Source: Simplicispira suum (lineage in GTDB: Bacteria > Pseudomonadota > Gammaproteobacteria > Burkholderiales > Burkholderiaceae_C). Taken from it: a stretch of DNA of 64,000 nt. The translations under genes and the position numbers were made by a program. The stretch spans positions 2,294,001 through 2,358,000 of the forward strand of contig NZ_CP027669.1 of the NCBI RefSeq assembly GCF_003008595.1. The letters run 5' to 3'. Shown piece after piece: positions 7,911 to 16,530 of this stretch (positions are counted from its first letter, which is position 1; every line of letters starts with the position of its first letter). The notes under the pieces are model-generated. The model did not search any database, was not told the origin of the DNA, and saw nothing but the letters and a program-made list of their open reading frames with translations.

Positions 7911-9020
7911 TCACTCCAGGACGGGCACCCCGTCCGCTGCCCGCATCCTGCTGCCCTGGGGTTCAACGGCCACGCGATTGCGTCCGCCGTGCTTGGCGCG
8001 GTACATCGCCATGTCGGCGCTGTTGAGCCAGTCGCGCAATGACTGGTGGCTGCTGTGCGCCTGCGCCATGCCGATGCTGCTGGTCAGCTGCAGCTCGGGC
8101 AGCTCGGGCAGCCGCAGCGCGCCGATGCGTTCGCGAATGCGCTGTGCAATGGCCAGGGCATGGGCTTCGTCGGTGTCCGCGCAGACCACGGCAAACTCGT
8201 CGCCGCCGTAGCGCCCTGCGCAGTCGGCTTCGCGCACCGATTCCCGGATGACTTCGCCCACCACGCGTATGGCTTCATCGCCCACCGTGTGGCCGTGGAT
8301 ATCGTTGATGGGCTTGAAGTGGTCGATGTCGATCATCAAGAGCCACGCCGGCCGGTCGGTGCTGCGCGCGCCTTCCAGTACGGCCTGGGCCTGTTCTTGC
8401 CAGTGTGCGCGGGCGAACAGGCCGGTCTGCGCATCGCGCTGGCGCAGCTCCTTGAGCTGCTGGTTTTGCCGCGCCACGGTGCGAATCAGCCGGTAGCTCG
8501 TAAAACCCACCGCCAGGCTGTGCAGCGCGATGACCGGGAGCGTGGCGATGATGACGGACAGCGAGCTGGCCAGCACCGGCTCGGGGCGCAGGATCAGTGT
8601 GCCCAGCAGCGCCATGCCTGCCATGCCGGGCAGTGAATACAGCCACAGTCGCTTGATGCCCGTACCGAACTTGTCGTGCGTGGTAACTACCGCCAGCACC
8701 ACAGAGGGCAGCAGATTGAAATGCATGAGCGGAATCCACAGGCCGACGATGGCGGAGTCGATCAGCAGGTTGCGGACTTCTGCGCGGTAGGGGTCGCGGC
8801 TGGTGCGCGCGTGCAGATAGGCCAGGTGCGGCCACAGCACCATGGTGAGGAGCGACACCCAGCCAAAGCGCGCCAGATCGCCAGTCTGCATCAATACGCT
8901 GCAGGTCAACCAAAACCCCAGCCCCATTCCCAAGATGCGCAGCGGATAGATGCTGCGATAGGTGTTCGCGCGTGCAGTGGCGCCTTGGTGTTTCGCAGCC
9001 GTCTGCGGGGGCTCTGTCAT
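7911..9020 (-). CDS. Membrane diguanylate cyclase (MASE2-like + GGDEF)
   Basis: Synthesises cyclic di-GMP. The 369-residue protein has about 150-170 N-terminal residues forming several membrane helices with the RIL-G-GFWL start of MASE2-type sensors (as in AdrA), a short linker, and a GGDEF domain with an intact active site GGDEF at 272-276. An RxxD inhibitory site (READ) lies exactly five residues before it, so product feedback inhibition is expected. Its start overlaps the cbpM stop by 4 bp, making it the last gene of a cbpA-cbpM-cyclase operon. That arrangement suggests translational coupling of a chaperone modulator with second-messenger output. Confidence 0.93.
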   Translation of the reverse strand: MTEPPQTAAKHQGATARANTYRSIYPLRILGMGLGFWLTCSVLMQTGDLARFGWVSLLTMVLWPHLAYLHARTSRDPYRAEVRNLLIDSAIVGLWIPLMHFNLLPSVVLAVVTTHDKFGTGIKRLWLYSLPGMAGMALLGTLILRPEPVLASSLSVIIATLPVIALHSLAVGFTSYRLIRTVARQNQQLKELRQRDAQTGLFARAHWQEQAQAVLEGARSTDRPAWLLMIDIDHFKPINDIHGHTVGDEAIRVVGEVIRESVREADCAGRYGGDEFAVVCADTDEAHALAIAQRIRERIGALRLPELPELQLTSSIGMAQAHSSHQSLRDWLNSADMAMYRAKHGGRNRVAVEPQGSRMRAADGVPVLE

Positions 9021-9361
9021 GCGCCGGGAGCGGGGGGCTGCAGTTGCCGCAACTGGCGGCGCAGCTCACCCACTTCCTCCATCAAATCCACCGTGAGCGC
9101 TGCCAGGTACGGATCAGCATCGAAAGAGGCTTCCAGGTCCGCCATGCGGCGAGCGCGGACCAGTGTCGTGCTGGCAAAGCGCCAGGTGACCAGGCCAGCG
9201 CTTGCTGCGTCGGTAGGCTGGGGGGCAATGACGCCAGCTTCGACGTGTTCGCTCACCCATTCGGGTGCGCGGCGGCAGGCGCGGGCCAGTTCTTCGAGCG
9301 TCAAGCTGTCGTCACCCAGCAGTTCGGCCATTTGGGCGGGGAGGTGAAAGGCATGGGGCAT
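9017..9361 (-). CDS. cbpM: Chaperone modulator CbpM
   Basis: 114-residue MerR-like helix-turn-helix protein of the CbpM family. In E. coli, CbpM binds the J-domain of CbpA and blocks its co-chaperone activity. Here the N-terminal half carries the TLEELARACRRAPEWVSEHVEAG helix-turn-helix-like region and the C-terminal half is a helical stretch ending in LRRQLRQL. It directly follows cbpA (3 bp gap) and overlaps the cyclase by 4 bp. The call depends on both sequence resemblance and this diagnostic neighbourhood. Confidence 0.85.
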   Translation of the reverse strand: MPHAFHLPAQMAELLGDDSLTLEELARACRRAPEWVSEHVEAGVIAPQPTDAASAGLVTWRFASTTLVRARRMADLEASFDADPYLAALTVDLMEEVGELRRQLRQLQPPAPGA

Positions 9362-9364
9362 GGT

Positions 9365-10354
9365 TCAGGCTCCTTGCTGACTTTGCGAGAGAGTGCGCGG
9401 GTTGAACGTGGGAAACGCCTTGCCAAGGGCGGTCCAGGCGGCGCGCGCCGCGTCGCTGTCGGCCGGGGGCAGCGCAATTTCGATTTCCAGGTACAGGTCC
9501 CCCGGCGTGGCCGACGGAATGCCGCGACCTTTGAGGCGCAGTTTGCGCCCCGCACGCGAGCGCGCCGGCACCGTCACTTCCACCGTTCCGCTGGGCGTGT
9601 TGATCTCGACGCTGGCGCCCAGCGCGGCCTCCCACGGGGCCAGCGGCAGCGGTTGGTACACGTCGCGCTCCACGCTGCGCCAGCGCGCGTCGGGCCGGAA
9701 AGTCACTTCCAGAAACAGATCGCCAGCGGCTGCGTCTCCCAGGCCCGGTGCGCCCTGGCCGGACAGGCGAATAAGCTGGCCCTCGCGCACGCCTTTGGGG
9801 ATCTTGACTTCAAGATTGCGCTCCTCGCTCACCATGCGCCCGTCCGGGCCGGGTCGCGCGGCGCGCAGCGAGAGCGTGCGCGTGCCGCCCTGGTAGGCGT
9901 CGAGCAGATCCAGCTCAATCTTGGCGTGGTGGTCGGCGCCGCGCCGGGTTGCGTGGCCACCGCCGTGGGCAAATCCACCCGCGCCGCCGCGCTGGCGCGC
10001 CGCCTGGCCAAAGAGCTGCTCGAAGAAATCGCTGAAATCGGCGCCGCCACCTTCAGACGGACCGCCGGAAAATTCAAACCCGGTATCCCAACCTGGGGGC
10101 GGACGGAACTCGCCGCCACCGCGTGCGCCCTGGGCGGCCGCCTGGGCGCTGACGGCGTCGTAGGCGGCACGCTTTTCCGGGTCAGAGAGCACGGTGTTGG
10201 CCTCGTTCAACTGCGCCATCTTGGCCGCTGCGTCCGCCTCCTTGCTCACATCGGGGTGGAATTTGCGCGCCAGCTTGCGAAACGCCTTTTTGATCTCGTC
10301 CTGGCTGGCGCTTTTCTCTACGCCCAGCGTCTGGTAGTAATCCTTGAATTCCAT
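9365..10354 (-). CDS. cbpA: DnaJ-class co-chaperone CbpA
   Basis: 329-residue type II J-protein that stimulates DnaK; E. coli CbpA also binds curved DNA. It has a J domain (residues 1-70) with HPD at 33-35, a Gly-rich linker (about 80-150, containing a GGGHATRRGADH stretch), and two C-terminal substrate-binding beta domains. The four CxxCxGxG zinc-finger repeats of true DnaJ are absent, which separates CbpA from DnaJ. The open frame extends 15 codons upstream, but ATG 10354 (MEFKDYY) is where homology begins. First gene of the cbpA-cbpM-cyclase operon. Confidence 0.94.
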   Translation of the reverse strand: MEFKDYYQTLGVEKSASQDEIKKAFRKLARKFHPDVSKEADAAAKMAQLNEANTVLSDPEKRAAYDAVSAQAAAQGARGGGEFRPPPGWDTGFEFSGGPSEGGGADFSDFFEQLFGQAARQRGGAGGFAHGGGHATRRGADHHAKIELDLLDAYQGGTRTLSLRAARPGPDGRMVSEERNLEVKIPKGVREGQLIRLSGQGAPGLGDAAAGDLFLEVTFRPDARWRSVERDVYQPLPLAPWEAALGASVEINTPSGTVEVTVPARSRAGRKLRLKGRGIPSATPGDLYLEIEIALPPADSDAARAAWTALGKAFPTFNPRTLSQSQQGA

Positions 10355-10471
10355 TCGGCAGGACTCCGGGTTGGGGTGGCTCAGGGCAATAGCGTGCACT
10401 CTACGCCAAGCGCCTTGCGCTGCAAGTCGGACAGTGCCTCAGATTGAGAAAATTTTGATAGCGATAAATGC

Positions 10472-10963
10472 TTACTGCGCTTGCCCAATCGGCAGTTTTG
10501 TTTCGAATTTTGCCCGCCGCGTGGCGAAGTGCAGCTTGACGTTGCGCACGTTGGCGTCCTGCGTGAACAGGCGCGCGGCAAGCTCCAGGTAATGCGGCAT
10601 ATCGTGCACCTGCAGCACCAGCACGAAATCTGCCCCCGAGGCCATGCGCCAGCACTGCGCCACGCAGGGCTCGGCCACAGCGCGGGCCTCGAAGGCGTCT
10701 TGTGCCTCGGCGGTCTGGCGGTCCAGCAACACCTCGCCAATCGCCTGCAGACCATGGCCCAGGGCGCCTGCCAGCACCTCGGAATCCAGGATGGCGACCT
10801 GGCGCGCAATCAGCCCGGACTCCCGCAGCCGGCGCACCCGACGCAGGCAGGTGGGCGGCGAAATACCCAGTTGTGCGGCGAGTTGCTGGTTGGTGGGTGT
10901 GGCGTCTTGCTGCAGGGCAGAGAGAAGATCTAAATCGACACCGTCAAGCCTAAGATTTTCCAT
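10472..10963 (-). CDS. Lrp/AsnC-family transcriptional regulator
   Basis: About 163 residues from ATG 10963; ATG 10972 or TTG 10981 are also in frame and none has a clear ribosome site. N-terminal AsnC helix-turn-helix (about 8-65, TNQQLAAQLGISPPTCLRRVRRL) and a C-terminal RAM ligand-binding domain. Lrp-type proteins respond to amino acids. It is divergent from glmS, and a palindrome lies directly at its 5' end, so autoregulation and influence on glmS are plausible. Its 3' end abuts a possible degenerate copy of the dispersed repeat (about 10449-10484). Confidence 0.9.
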   Translation of the reverse strand: MENLRLDGVDLDLLSALQQDATPTNQQLAAQLGISPPTCLRRVRRLRESGLIARQVAILDSEVLAGALGHGLQAIGEVLLDRQTAEAQDAFEARAVAEPCVAQCWRMASGADFVLVLQVHDMPHYLELAARLFTQDANVRNVKLHFATRRAKFETKLPIGQAQ

Positions 10964-10975
10964 ATATTTCATATT

Positions 10976-10990
10976 ACTCAATCAATGAGT
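10976..10990. promoter_or_regulatory. Short palindrome in the lrp-glmS intergenic region
   Basis: Perfect ACTCA (10976-10980) - N5 - TGAGT (10986-10990) in an AT-rich stretch 3-13 bp upstream of the likely start codons of the Lrp-type gene, and about 90 bp from glmS. Lrp-family sites are commonly AT-centred palindromes of this length, so it is a candidate autoregulatory operator; no promoter elements were assigned. Confidence 0.4.
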
Positions 10991-11081
10991 TTTGTGGAAA
11001 TATTTGTTAGAAAAAAGACTCACACATTTCTTGTTGCTGTACCTAGCATGCCTGTTGTTTCTTCCATAGCAAAGGCTTTTC

Positions 11082-12992
11082 ATGTGCGGCATCGTCGGCG
11101 CGGTTGCGCTTCACAACATCGTTCCCACGCTGGTCCAGGGCTTGCAGCGGCTTGAATACCGTGGCTACGACTCCTGCGGCGTGGCCATTCACGCTGCCAG
11201 TCTGGACCCCACGGCTGCGGGTGGCCTGGTGCGCGCCCGCAGCACCCAGCGCGTGGCCGAGCTGCTGGAACAGGTTCGCACCGAACACCTGAGCGGCGGC
11301 ACCGGCATTGCCCACACCCGCTGGGCCACGCACGGCGCGCCTGCGGTACACAACGCCCACCCGCATTTCAGCCACGGCAGCGCGCCCGCCGCTGCCGAGC
11401 AGCCGGGCCGCGTCGCCGTGGTGCACAACGGCATCATTGAAAACTATGAGGAATTGCGCGAGCGCTTGCAGGCACGCGGCTATGTGTTCGCCAGCCAGAC
11501 CGACACCGAAGTCATTGCCCACCTTATTGAGCACCACTACAGCGGCGACCTGTTTGCCGCTGTGCAGGCCAGTACGGCCGAACTGCGCGGTGCTTACGCC
11601 ATTGCGGCGATGCACAAGGACGAACCCCACCGCGTGGTGGGGACCCGTGCCGGTTCGCCGTTGGTGCTGGGCGTGGGGGAGGGTGGCGAGGCGCATTTTC
11701 TGGCCAGTGATGCCATGGCGCTTGCCGGCGTCACGGACCAGATCGTGTACCTCGAAGAAGGCGACATTGTCGACCTGCAGCGCGGGCGCTTCTGGATTGT
11801 GGGCAGCAGCGGCAAACCGCTCACCTCGGACGATCGCCCGGTGCGCACCGTGCGCGCCCACAGCGGCGCGGTGGATCTCGGGCCGTACCGGCACTACATG
11901 CAAAAGGAGATTTTTGAGCAGCCACGCGCCATCGCTGACACGCTGGACGGCGTGGCTGGCATCGTCCCCGAGCTGTTCGACGGCCCCGAGCACAACGGCA
12001 TGCCGGGTGCGGCGGCCTGGCGCGTGTTCGAGCAGATCGACCGCGTGCTGATCCTCGCCTGCGGCACCAGCTACTACAGCGGTTGCACGGCGCGCTACTG
12101 GCTGGAAGACATCGCCGGCATCCCCACCCAGGTGGAAGTGGCCAGCGAATACCGCTACCGCACCAGCGTGCCCGACCCTCGCACCCTGGTAGTCACCATC
12201 AGTCAGTCGGGCGAAACCGCCGACACGCTCGCAGCCCTGCGCCACGCGCAAAGCCTGGGCATGGAGCACACGCTGACCATCTGCAACGTTGCCACCAGCG
12301 CCATGGTGCGTGAATGCAAACTGGCCTATGTGACGCGCGCTGGCGTCGAGATTGGCGTGGCCAGCACCAAGGCCTTCACGACGCAACTGGCCGGCCTGTT
12401 CCTGCTGACCCTGGCGCTGGCGCAAGCCAAGGGGCGCCTCGCGCCAGAGCAAGAGGCAGAATATTTAAAGGCGATGCGCCACCTGCCTGTCGCCTTGCAG
12501 GCGGTGCTGGCCTTGGAGCCGCAGATCATCGCGTGGGCCGAGGAATTCACCCGCATGCCCAATGCATTGTTTCTGGGTCGCGGCATGCATTACCCGATCG
12601 CGCTGGAAGGCGCGCTCAAGCTCAAGGAAATCAGCTACATCCACGCCGAGGCCTACCCGGCCGGTGAGCTCAAGCACGGCCCGCTGGCGCTGGTCACCAG
12701 CAGCATGCCGGTGGTCACGGTAGCGCCCAACGACGCGCTGCTTGAAAAACTCAAAAGCAACATGCAGGAAGTGCGTGCGCGCGGTGGCGTGCTGTATGTG
12801 CTGGCCGACGCCGACACGCGCATTGCCAATGGCGACGGCGTGCACGTCATCCGCATGCCCGAGCACTACGGCGCGCTCAGTCCTATCCTGCACGTAGTGC
12901 CGCTGCAGCTGCTGGCATACCACACCGCCTGCGCGCTGGGAACGGATGTGGACAAGCCCAGAAACTTGGCCAAAAGCGTCACCGTCGAATGA
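11082..12992 (+). CDS. glmS: Glutamine-fructose-6-phosphate aminotransferase (isomerizing)
   Basis: First step of amino-sugar synthesis: fructose-6-phosphate plus glutamine gives glucosamine-6-phosphate. The 636-residue protein has an N-terminal class II glutaminase domain with the catalytic Cys exposed at position 2 (MCGIVG), then two SIS sugar-isomerase domains (about 310-620). It ends in the family's invariant LAKSVTVE. It is slightly longer than E. coli GlmS (609 residues), with extra residues in the glutaminase part. The last codons form one arm of a 15-bp hairpin that probably terminates transcription. A diverged second copy of this 3' end lies 5.3 kb downstream. Confidence 0.97.
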   Translation: MCGIVGAVALHNIVPTLVQGLQRLEYRGYDSCGVAIHAASLDPTAAGGLVRARSTQRVAELLEQVRTEHLSGGTGIAHTRWATHGAPAVHNAHPHFSHGSAPAAAEQPGRVAVVHNGIIENYEELRERLQARGYVFASQTDTEVIAHLIEHHYSGDLFAAVQASTAELRGAYAIAAMHKDEPHRVVGTRAGSPLVLGVGEGGEAHFLASDAMALAGVTDQIVYLEEGDIVDLQRGRFWIVGSSGKPLTSDDRPVRTVRAHSGAVDLGPYRHYMQKEIFEQPRAIADTLDGVAGIVPELFDGPEHNGMPGAAAWRVFEQIDRVLILACGTSYYSGCTARYWLEDIAGIPTQVEVASEYRYRTSVPDPRTLVVTISQSGETADTLAALRHAQSLGMEHTLTICNVATSAMVRECKLAYVTRAGVEIGVASTKAFTTQLAGLFLLTLALAQAKGRLAPEQEAEYLKAMRHLPVALQAVLALEPQIIAWAEEFTRMPNALFLGRGMHYPIALEGALKLKEISYIHAEAYPAGELKHGPLALVTSSMPVVTVAPNDALLEKLKSNMQEVRARGGVLYVLADADTRIANGDGVHVIRMPEHYGALSPILHVVPLQLLAYHTACALGTDVDKPRNLAKSVTVE

Positions 12993-13080
12993 CGGTGACG
13001 CTTTTGCGGCGCGCAGCGCAGGCTCATTTGGCGCAGCCAAGTGAAGGCCCGAAGGGTCGTGCCGCAGCTACAAGCAGCGC
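12966..13080 (+). repeat. glmS-terminus repeat, left copy (candidate attachment site)
   Basis: 12966-13011 (glmS codons LAKSVTVE, stop, and TGACGGTGACGCTTTTGCGG) corresponds to 18249-18294. The adjoining 13012-13080 (GCAGCGCAGGC, GTGAAGGCCCG, GCAGCTAC blocks) corresponds to 18179-18244. The two blocks occur in opposite order at the two ends, so the 13.0-18.3 kb segment is bounded by direct repeats of both parts. Confidence 0.6.
12972..13005 (+). terminator. glmS terminator hairpin overlapping the stop codon
   Basis: Perfect 15-bp stem AAAAGCGTCACCGTC (12972-12986) / GACGGTGACGCTTTT (12991-13005) with a 4-nt loop that includes the first base of the TGA stop. The upstream arm encodes the conserved C-terminal residues KSVTV, so terminator and protein sequence constrain each other. 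Confidence 0.75.
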
Positions 13081-13515
13081 AATCTCGCAATGACCGTGAC
13101 GCTCTCCGCCTGGGCATTATTTTTGGTAAATAGAGTCGTAAAACCGAAAATAATGTCGCAAACCCCTCCCTAGCACCCTACAGGGACTTCCCACCTAGTC
13201 AACAGGTTTCGTTGATTTTTTCTCGATAGCTGGCCGCCTTTCTTCTTCCTAAAAAACGGTATTCGTTTGGTGCGATGCAACGCCACATGGAACAGACTGC
13301 ACATCTACAGACGGCCTTGTTGCACTTGGTTTTCAGTGCGGGCCCAGATACGAACCGCTTGGCAGGACTCCATTCATTCACCGTCGTCGCCACGCTGGGC
13401 GCGACACAGGGTTAGTCGAGTTCACCTGCCACCGGTCTGACCTGTGTATTGCATCTTCAAACGCACGTCTTCAAGAAAGAAATCAATCGTTTTAGGAGCT
13501 AATCGTTCTAGGGTT
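13081..13515. other. Gene-free stretch before the transposase
   Basis: No frame with recognisable homology. It contains an AT-rich patch (about 13120-13160) and the sequence AGGGACTTCCCAC at 13182-13194. The exact inverted copy of that 13-mer lies at 14707-14719, beyond the transposase start. The remainder may be the 3' flank of the insertion sequence or older island debris. Confidence 0.4.
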
Positions 13516-14719
13516 TCAAGGGGCCCATGCCGTCGCAGCAACTGCGCCAACTACCGCACCAACGATCTCACCAGGCTTGATGGACACGTGATTGGGGTCG
13601 AATATTCGGCCTTTGGCCAGCACCGCCCAGACGATCCTGGCGTTCTTGTTGGCCAGCGCCACCACGGCCTTTTGCCAGCCGACCCGCTCTTTGAGTTGTA
13701 CCAGCCACGCTGAGATGCGGTCACTGCGTTTGTGCGCGCTCATCACGGCCGACTTGGCGCCCTGGATCAGCAGGGTTCGCAAATAGTCGTCGCCGCGTTT
13801 GGTAATGCGCCCCAGGCTGGCCCTGCCCCCACTGGAGTTCTGGCTGGGCACCAAACCCAGCCAGGCGCCGAACTGAGCACCCGTCTTGAACTGGGTGAAG
13901 TCGCCCACGCTAGCGACCAGGGCCGAGGCGGTGACGGGGCCAATGCCGCACAGTTGGGCGGCCGCTTTGGCTTGGGCGTCGGTGCGCACATGCGCGGCTA
14001 TGCGCTCGTCGCACCAGGCAATGTGGCATTCAATCTCGGTCCAGTGCAGGTGGGCCCGCTGCAAGGCCATGCGGGCCAGTGCGGGCAGCTCGTTGCTGGC
14101 GTCTTCCAGTGTGTCCGGTAGCGCCAGGCGTAGGGCCTCTGGGCTTTGGGCAAACACCAGGCCGTATTCGGTCAGCAGACCTCGGATGCGGTTGATGCAG
14201 GCGGTGCGCTCTTCCTTGTAGCCTTCGCGCAGGCGGTGTACGCACAGCAGCGCTTGTTGTTGTGCAGTCTTGATGGGCACAAAGCGCATGCTGGGGCGCG
14301 AGGCTGCTTCGCAGATGGCGGCTGCGTCGTTGGCGTCATTCTTGCCGCTCTTGCCTTGCATGCGGTACGGCCCCACGAAGTGGCCGGCAATGAGCCGCGC
14401 ATCAAAGCCCATCTCCTGCAGTCGCCGGGCCCAGTGGTGGGCGCCGCCGCAGGTTTCCATAGCGATCAGGCAGCCTGGGGGCAGTTGCAGCGTGCACCAA
14501 GCGAGGAACTTCTCGCGCGCCAGCGGTTTGACAGCAACGGTGTGGCCTGCTTGATCGACGGCGTGCACCTGTATGACGTGTTTGGCAAGGTCAACCCCTA
14601 CCCGAACGATCTCACCTCGTGTAATCTCAGTCATGGACTTCCCCTTTCCAGTTGGCAGATTGATGGTCAGATCTCAATCTTGGTGCTTCGACACCGTTTG
14701 TGGGAAGTGGGAAGTCCCT
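13182..14719 (-). mobile_element. IS110-family insertion sequence (boundaries tentative)
   Basis: The boundaries are set only by a 13-bp exact inverted pair, AGGGACTTCCCAC (13182-13194) and GTGGGAAGTCCCT (14707-14719), enclosing the transposase gene in 1,538 bp, a normal size for IS110/IS1111 elements. IS110 elements typically lack terminal inverted repeats, while the IS1111 subgroup has subterminal ones, so the true ends may lie inside this interval. No target duplication was identified. Confidence 0.4.
13516..14634 (-). CDS. IS110-family transposase (DEDD type)
   Basis: 372-residue transposase. The N-terminal RuvC-like DEDD domain shows VGVDLAKHV (Asp15), METCGGAHHWA (Glu) and GKNDANDAAAI (Asp pair). 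The C-terminal IS116/IS110/IS902 domain follows (about 205-320: LCGIGPVTASALVASVGDF, then WLGLVPSQNSSGG with the conserved Ser). All signature parts are present and the frame is intact, so the element may be active. The last 25 residues (GEIVGAVVGAVAATAWAP) are unusually hydrophobic. It lies in the accessory segment downstream of glmS. Confidence 0.95.
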   Translation of the reverse strand: MTEITRGEIVRVGVDLAKHVIQVHAVDQAGHTVAVKPLAREKFLAWCTLQLPPGCLIAMETCGGAHHWARRLQEMGFDARLIAGHFVGPYRMQGKSGKNDANDAAAICEAASRPSMRFVPIKTAQQQALLCVHRLREGYKEERTACINRIRGLLTEYGLVFAQSPEALRLALPDTLEDASNELPALARMALQRAHLHWTEIECHIAWCDERIAAHVRTDAQAKAAAQLCGIGPVTASALVASVGDFTQFKTGAQFGAWLGLVPSQNSSGGRASLGRITKRGDDYLRTLLIQGAKSAVMSAHKRSDRISAWLVQLKERVGWQKAVVALANKNARIVWAVLAKGRIFDPNHVSIKPGEIVGAVVGAVAATAWAP

Positions 14720-15051
14720 TCGTATTCATGCAGGTTTGCGATGAGGTGCGTTTGTAAATCGAAGTCGTAAACCCATAGCTCTGAGGGGCAAGGGTTTGGG
14801 CCGCTTCCGCTGCAAAGCCGAACTCGGAAAATGGAAGGCCCCTTCAAGGCTGGTAGCGAGCACTCTGCCTAGGCAATGCCGTGACCGCTGACGACCCTCG
14901 TGCGGTGAAAAAACCGTGCCTTACTATGTGCATTCCTACATTTGAGCACGCGTGGCGTGTGCGGCCACACTCGCACGACCAGCGACGCACACCGTGCCCC
15001 TCCCCCCGTCTCCGACCGCGCAGGCTTGGAAGACGAGAAAGGTGACAAAGC
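14720..15051. other. Gene-free stretch upstream of the serine hydrolase
   Basis: No convincing reading frame. Several pyrimidine-rich runs precede the next gene. It probably holds the promoter of the serine hydrolase, but no clear -35/-10 pair was assigned. The ribosome site before that gene is a weak GAAAGGTG. Confidence 0.3.
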
Positions 15052-16257
15052 ATGAAGTACTCCATCAGGCCACTCTCTTCGCTCATTCTGGGGACCGCAG
15101 CCAGCTGCGCAATCTTGCTCGCGGGCTGTGGGGGCAATAGCAAGTCGGCAGAGGCGTACACAGCAGAACTCACGGGCTTGGTATTCGACCAATGGAATCA
15201 GTTTTCTCCCACGGCTCCCGGTGGACTCTCCATTGCGATCATCACGCCAGAAGGCGAATACTTCGCCAGTACCCTCGACGGAGCGACAGCTGGCTCACAT
15301 TTTCGCGCTGCCAGCACCACCAAGACATTCACTGCGGCGGCGATCATGCTGCTCCAACAGCGGGGAGAGCTCGACATCAATGACGTTTTGAGTGCGAACA
15401 TGCCCGGGACAACCCGGTCCTACGTACCCGCCACGCCTGACTACGCGATTCCCTACAAAGACGAGATTACGATCAAGCAGCTCTTGGAACACCGCGCCGG
15501 CGTCTTTGACGTCGGCAACGTGGACGTGCCAGCAACGGCCAACGCACCCTACGCCGGCATGCGCTACAGCGACTGGATCGAGGATACCCAGGGCGAAATG
15601 CATACCTTCACACTGGACGAGCTGGTTGGTGTTGTCGCCAAAAATAAGCTCGCCGGCGGTCTGCCCGGGGAGACGTATCGCTATTCGAACACCGGTTACT
15701 CAATCCTTGCGAAAGTTGTCGAACAGGCCTCCGGAAAGACGTTCGCACAGTTTGTTCATGATGAGCTCCTGGTGCCCAACGGCCTCAAGGAGACAACGTT
15801 TCCCGATGACGGCCGAACACAAAATCTTCCGGTCCCGTTTCTCGAGGGAACAACGCGGGTTGGCGGCGTGCTCCTGCCGACCACGAATCGCAATGTGTCA
15901 TGGGGCGTCGGCGAAGGCAACGTGGTCACCACACCGTCGGATCTGGCACGGTGGAACCGTCGGCTCATCAAGGGCCAGGCGGGTTTGAATGCGCAGACGG
16001 TGGCCAGCATGCGCGAGTGCGAGACGACCAACGAAGTTCATGTTTCCTACGGCCTCGGCCTGGCGTGTGATCCTCCCGACCTCGGCTTTGGGCACAACGG
16101 AGGGATCACCGGCTACTTGACTACGGCGCGCCATGACCCTGTGACCGACGTGACCGTGGTCGTCTTTGCAACCTTGCTCGATGCCGACGACCTCATGGCC
16201 GAGGCCATGATGATCTACGACACAGCCCACAAGGCACGAGCCTTGCTCGGCTACTGA
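15052..16257 (+). CDS. Serine hydrolase lipoprotein of the class C beta-lactamase / D-alanyl carboxypeptidase superfamily
   Basis: 401-residue exported lipoprotein. A signal sequence ends in the lipobox LLAGC (lipidated Cys26). The penicillin-recognition fold has SxxK (S88-T-T-K91), YSN (211-213) and H348-N-G as the third motif. This arrangement fits esterase-type or peptidase-type members (EstB, DD-peptidase, ADP relatives) better than a dedicated AmpC cephalosporinase, which normally has KTG. So a resistance role should not be assumed. It stands alone between the IS110 gene and the carbonic anhydrase in the accessory segment. Confidence 0.88.
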   Translation: MKYSIRPLSSLILGTAASCAILLAGCGGNSKSAEAYTAELTGLVFDQWNQFSPTAPGGLSIAIITPEGEYFASTLDGATAGSHFRAASTTKTFTAAAIMLLQQRGELDINDVLSANMPGTTRSYVPATPDYAIPYKDEITIKQLLEHRAGVFDVGNVDVPATANAPYAGMRYSDWIEDTQGEMHTFTLDELVGVVAKNKLAGGLPGETYRYSNTGYSILAKVVEQASGKTFAQFVHDELLVPNGLKETTFPDDGRTQNLPVPFLEGTTRVGGVLLPTTNRNVSWGVGEGNVVTTPSDLARWNRRLIKGQAGLNAQTVASMRECETTNEVHVSYGLGLACDPPDLGFGHNGGITGYLTTARHDPVTDVTVVVFATLLDADDLMAEAMMIYDTAHKARALLGY

Positions 16258-16530
16258 ACTTCGTCAGCTCCCTTTGGGCCCTGACCAGCACCTGCTCGGA
16301 CTCTCCACAGCACAGCCGCAAGCAAGCTCGCGCGGGAAGACAGTGCCAACGCCGCTCCGCCATTCGAGCGTTGCCTGCAATGGATGTTGGACCTGCATTG
16401 ACCGCCACAGCAGGTCAGGAGGGACGAGTCATGGACGGCCAAGTCAGCAAGACGGTGAATTACGTCGATTGCAACACAGGGAATCGACGTGTAAGGTGTC
16501 ACGTCAAAAGTAGCCATGAGGAGACGAGAT

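Noticed and set aside
8972..10447. A 491-codon rightward open frame
   Set aside because: Antisense to cbpM and cbpA, low-complexity composition, no recognised domain.
10449..10484. A possible further copy of the dispersed repeat at the 3' end of the Lrp-type gene
   Set aside because: Only part of the landmarks (GATAGCG, TGCTTACTGCGC) is present and the symmetric core is missing; not counted as a copy.
11043..12452. A 469-codon leftward open frame
   Set aside because: Antisense shadow of glmS.
15052..16257. Calling this gene an antibiotic-resistance beta-lactamase
   Set aside because: SxxK and YSN are present but the third motif is HNG rather than KTG, and a lipoprotein leader is present; esterase or DD-peptidase type fits better.
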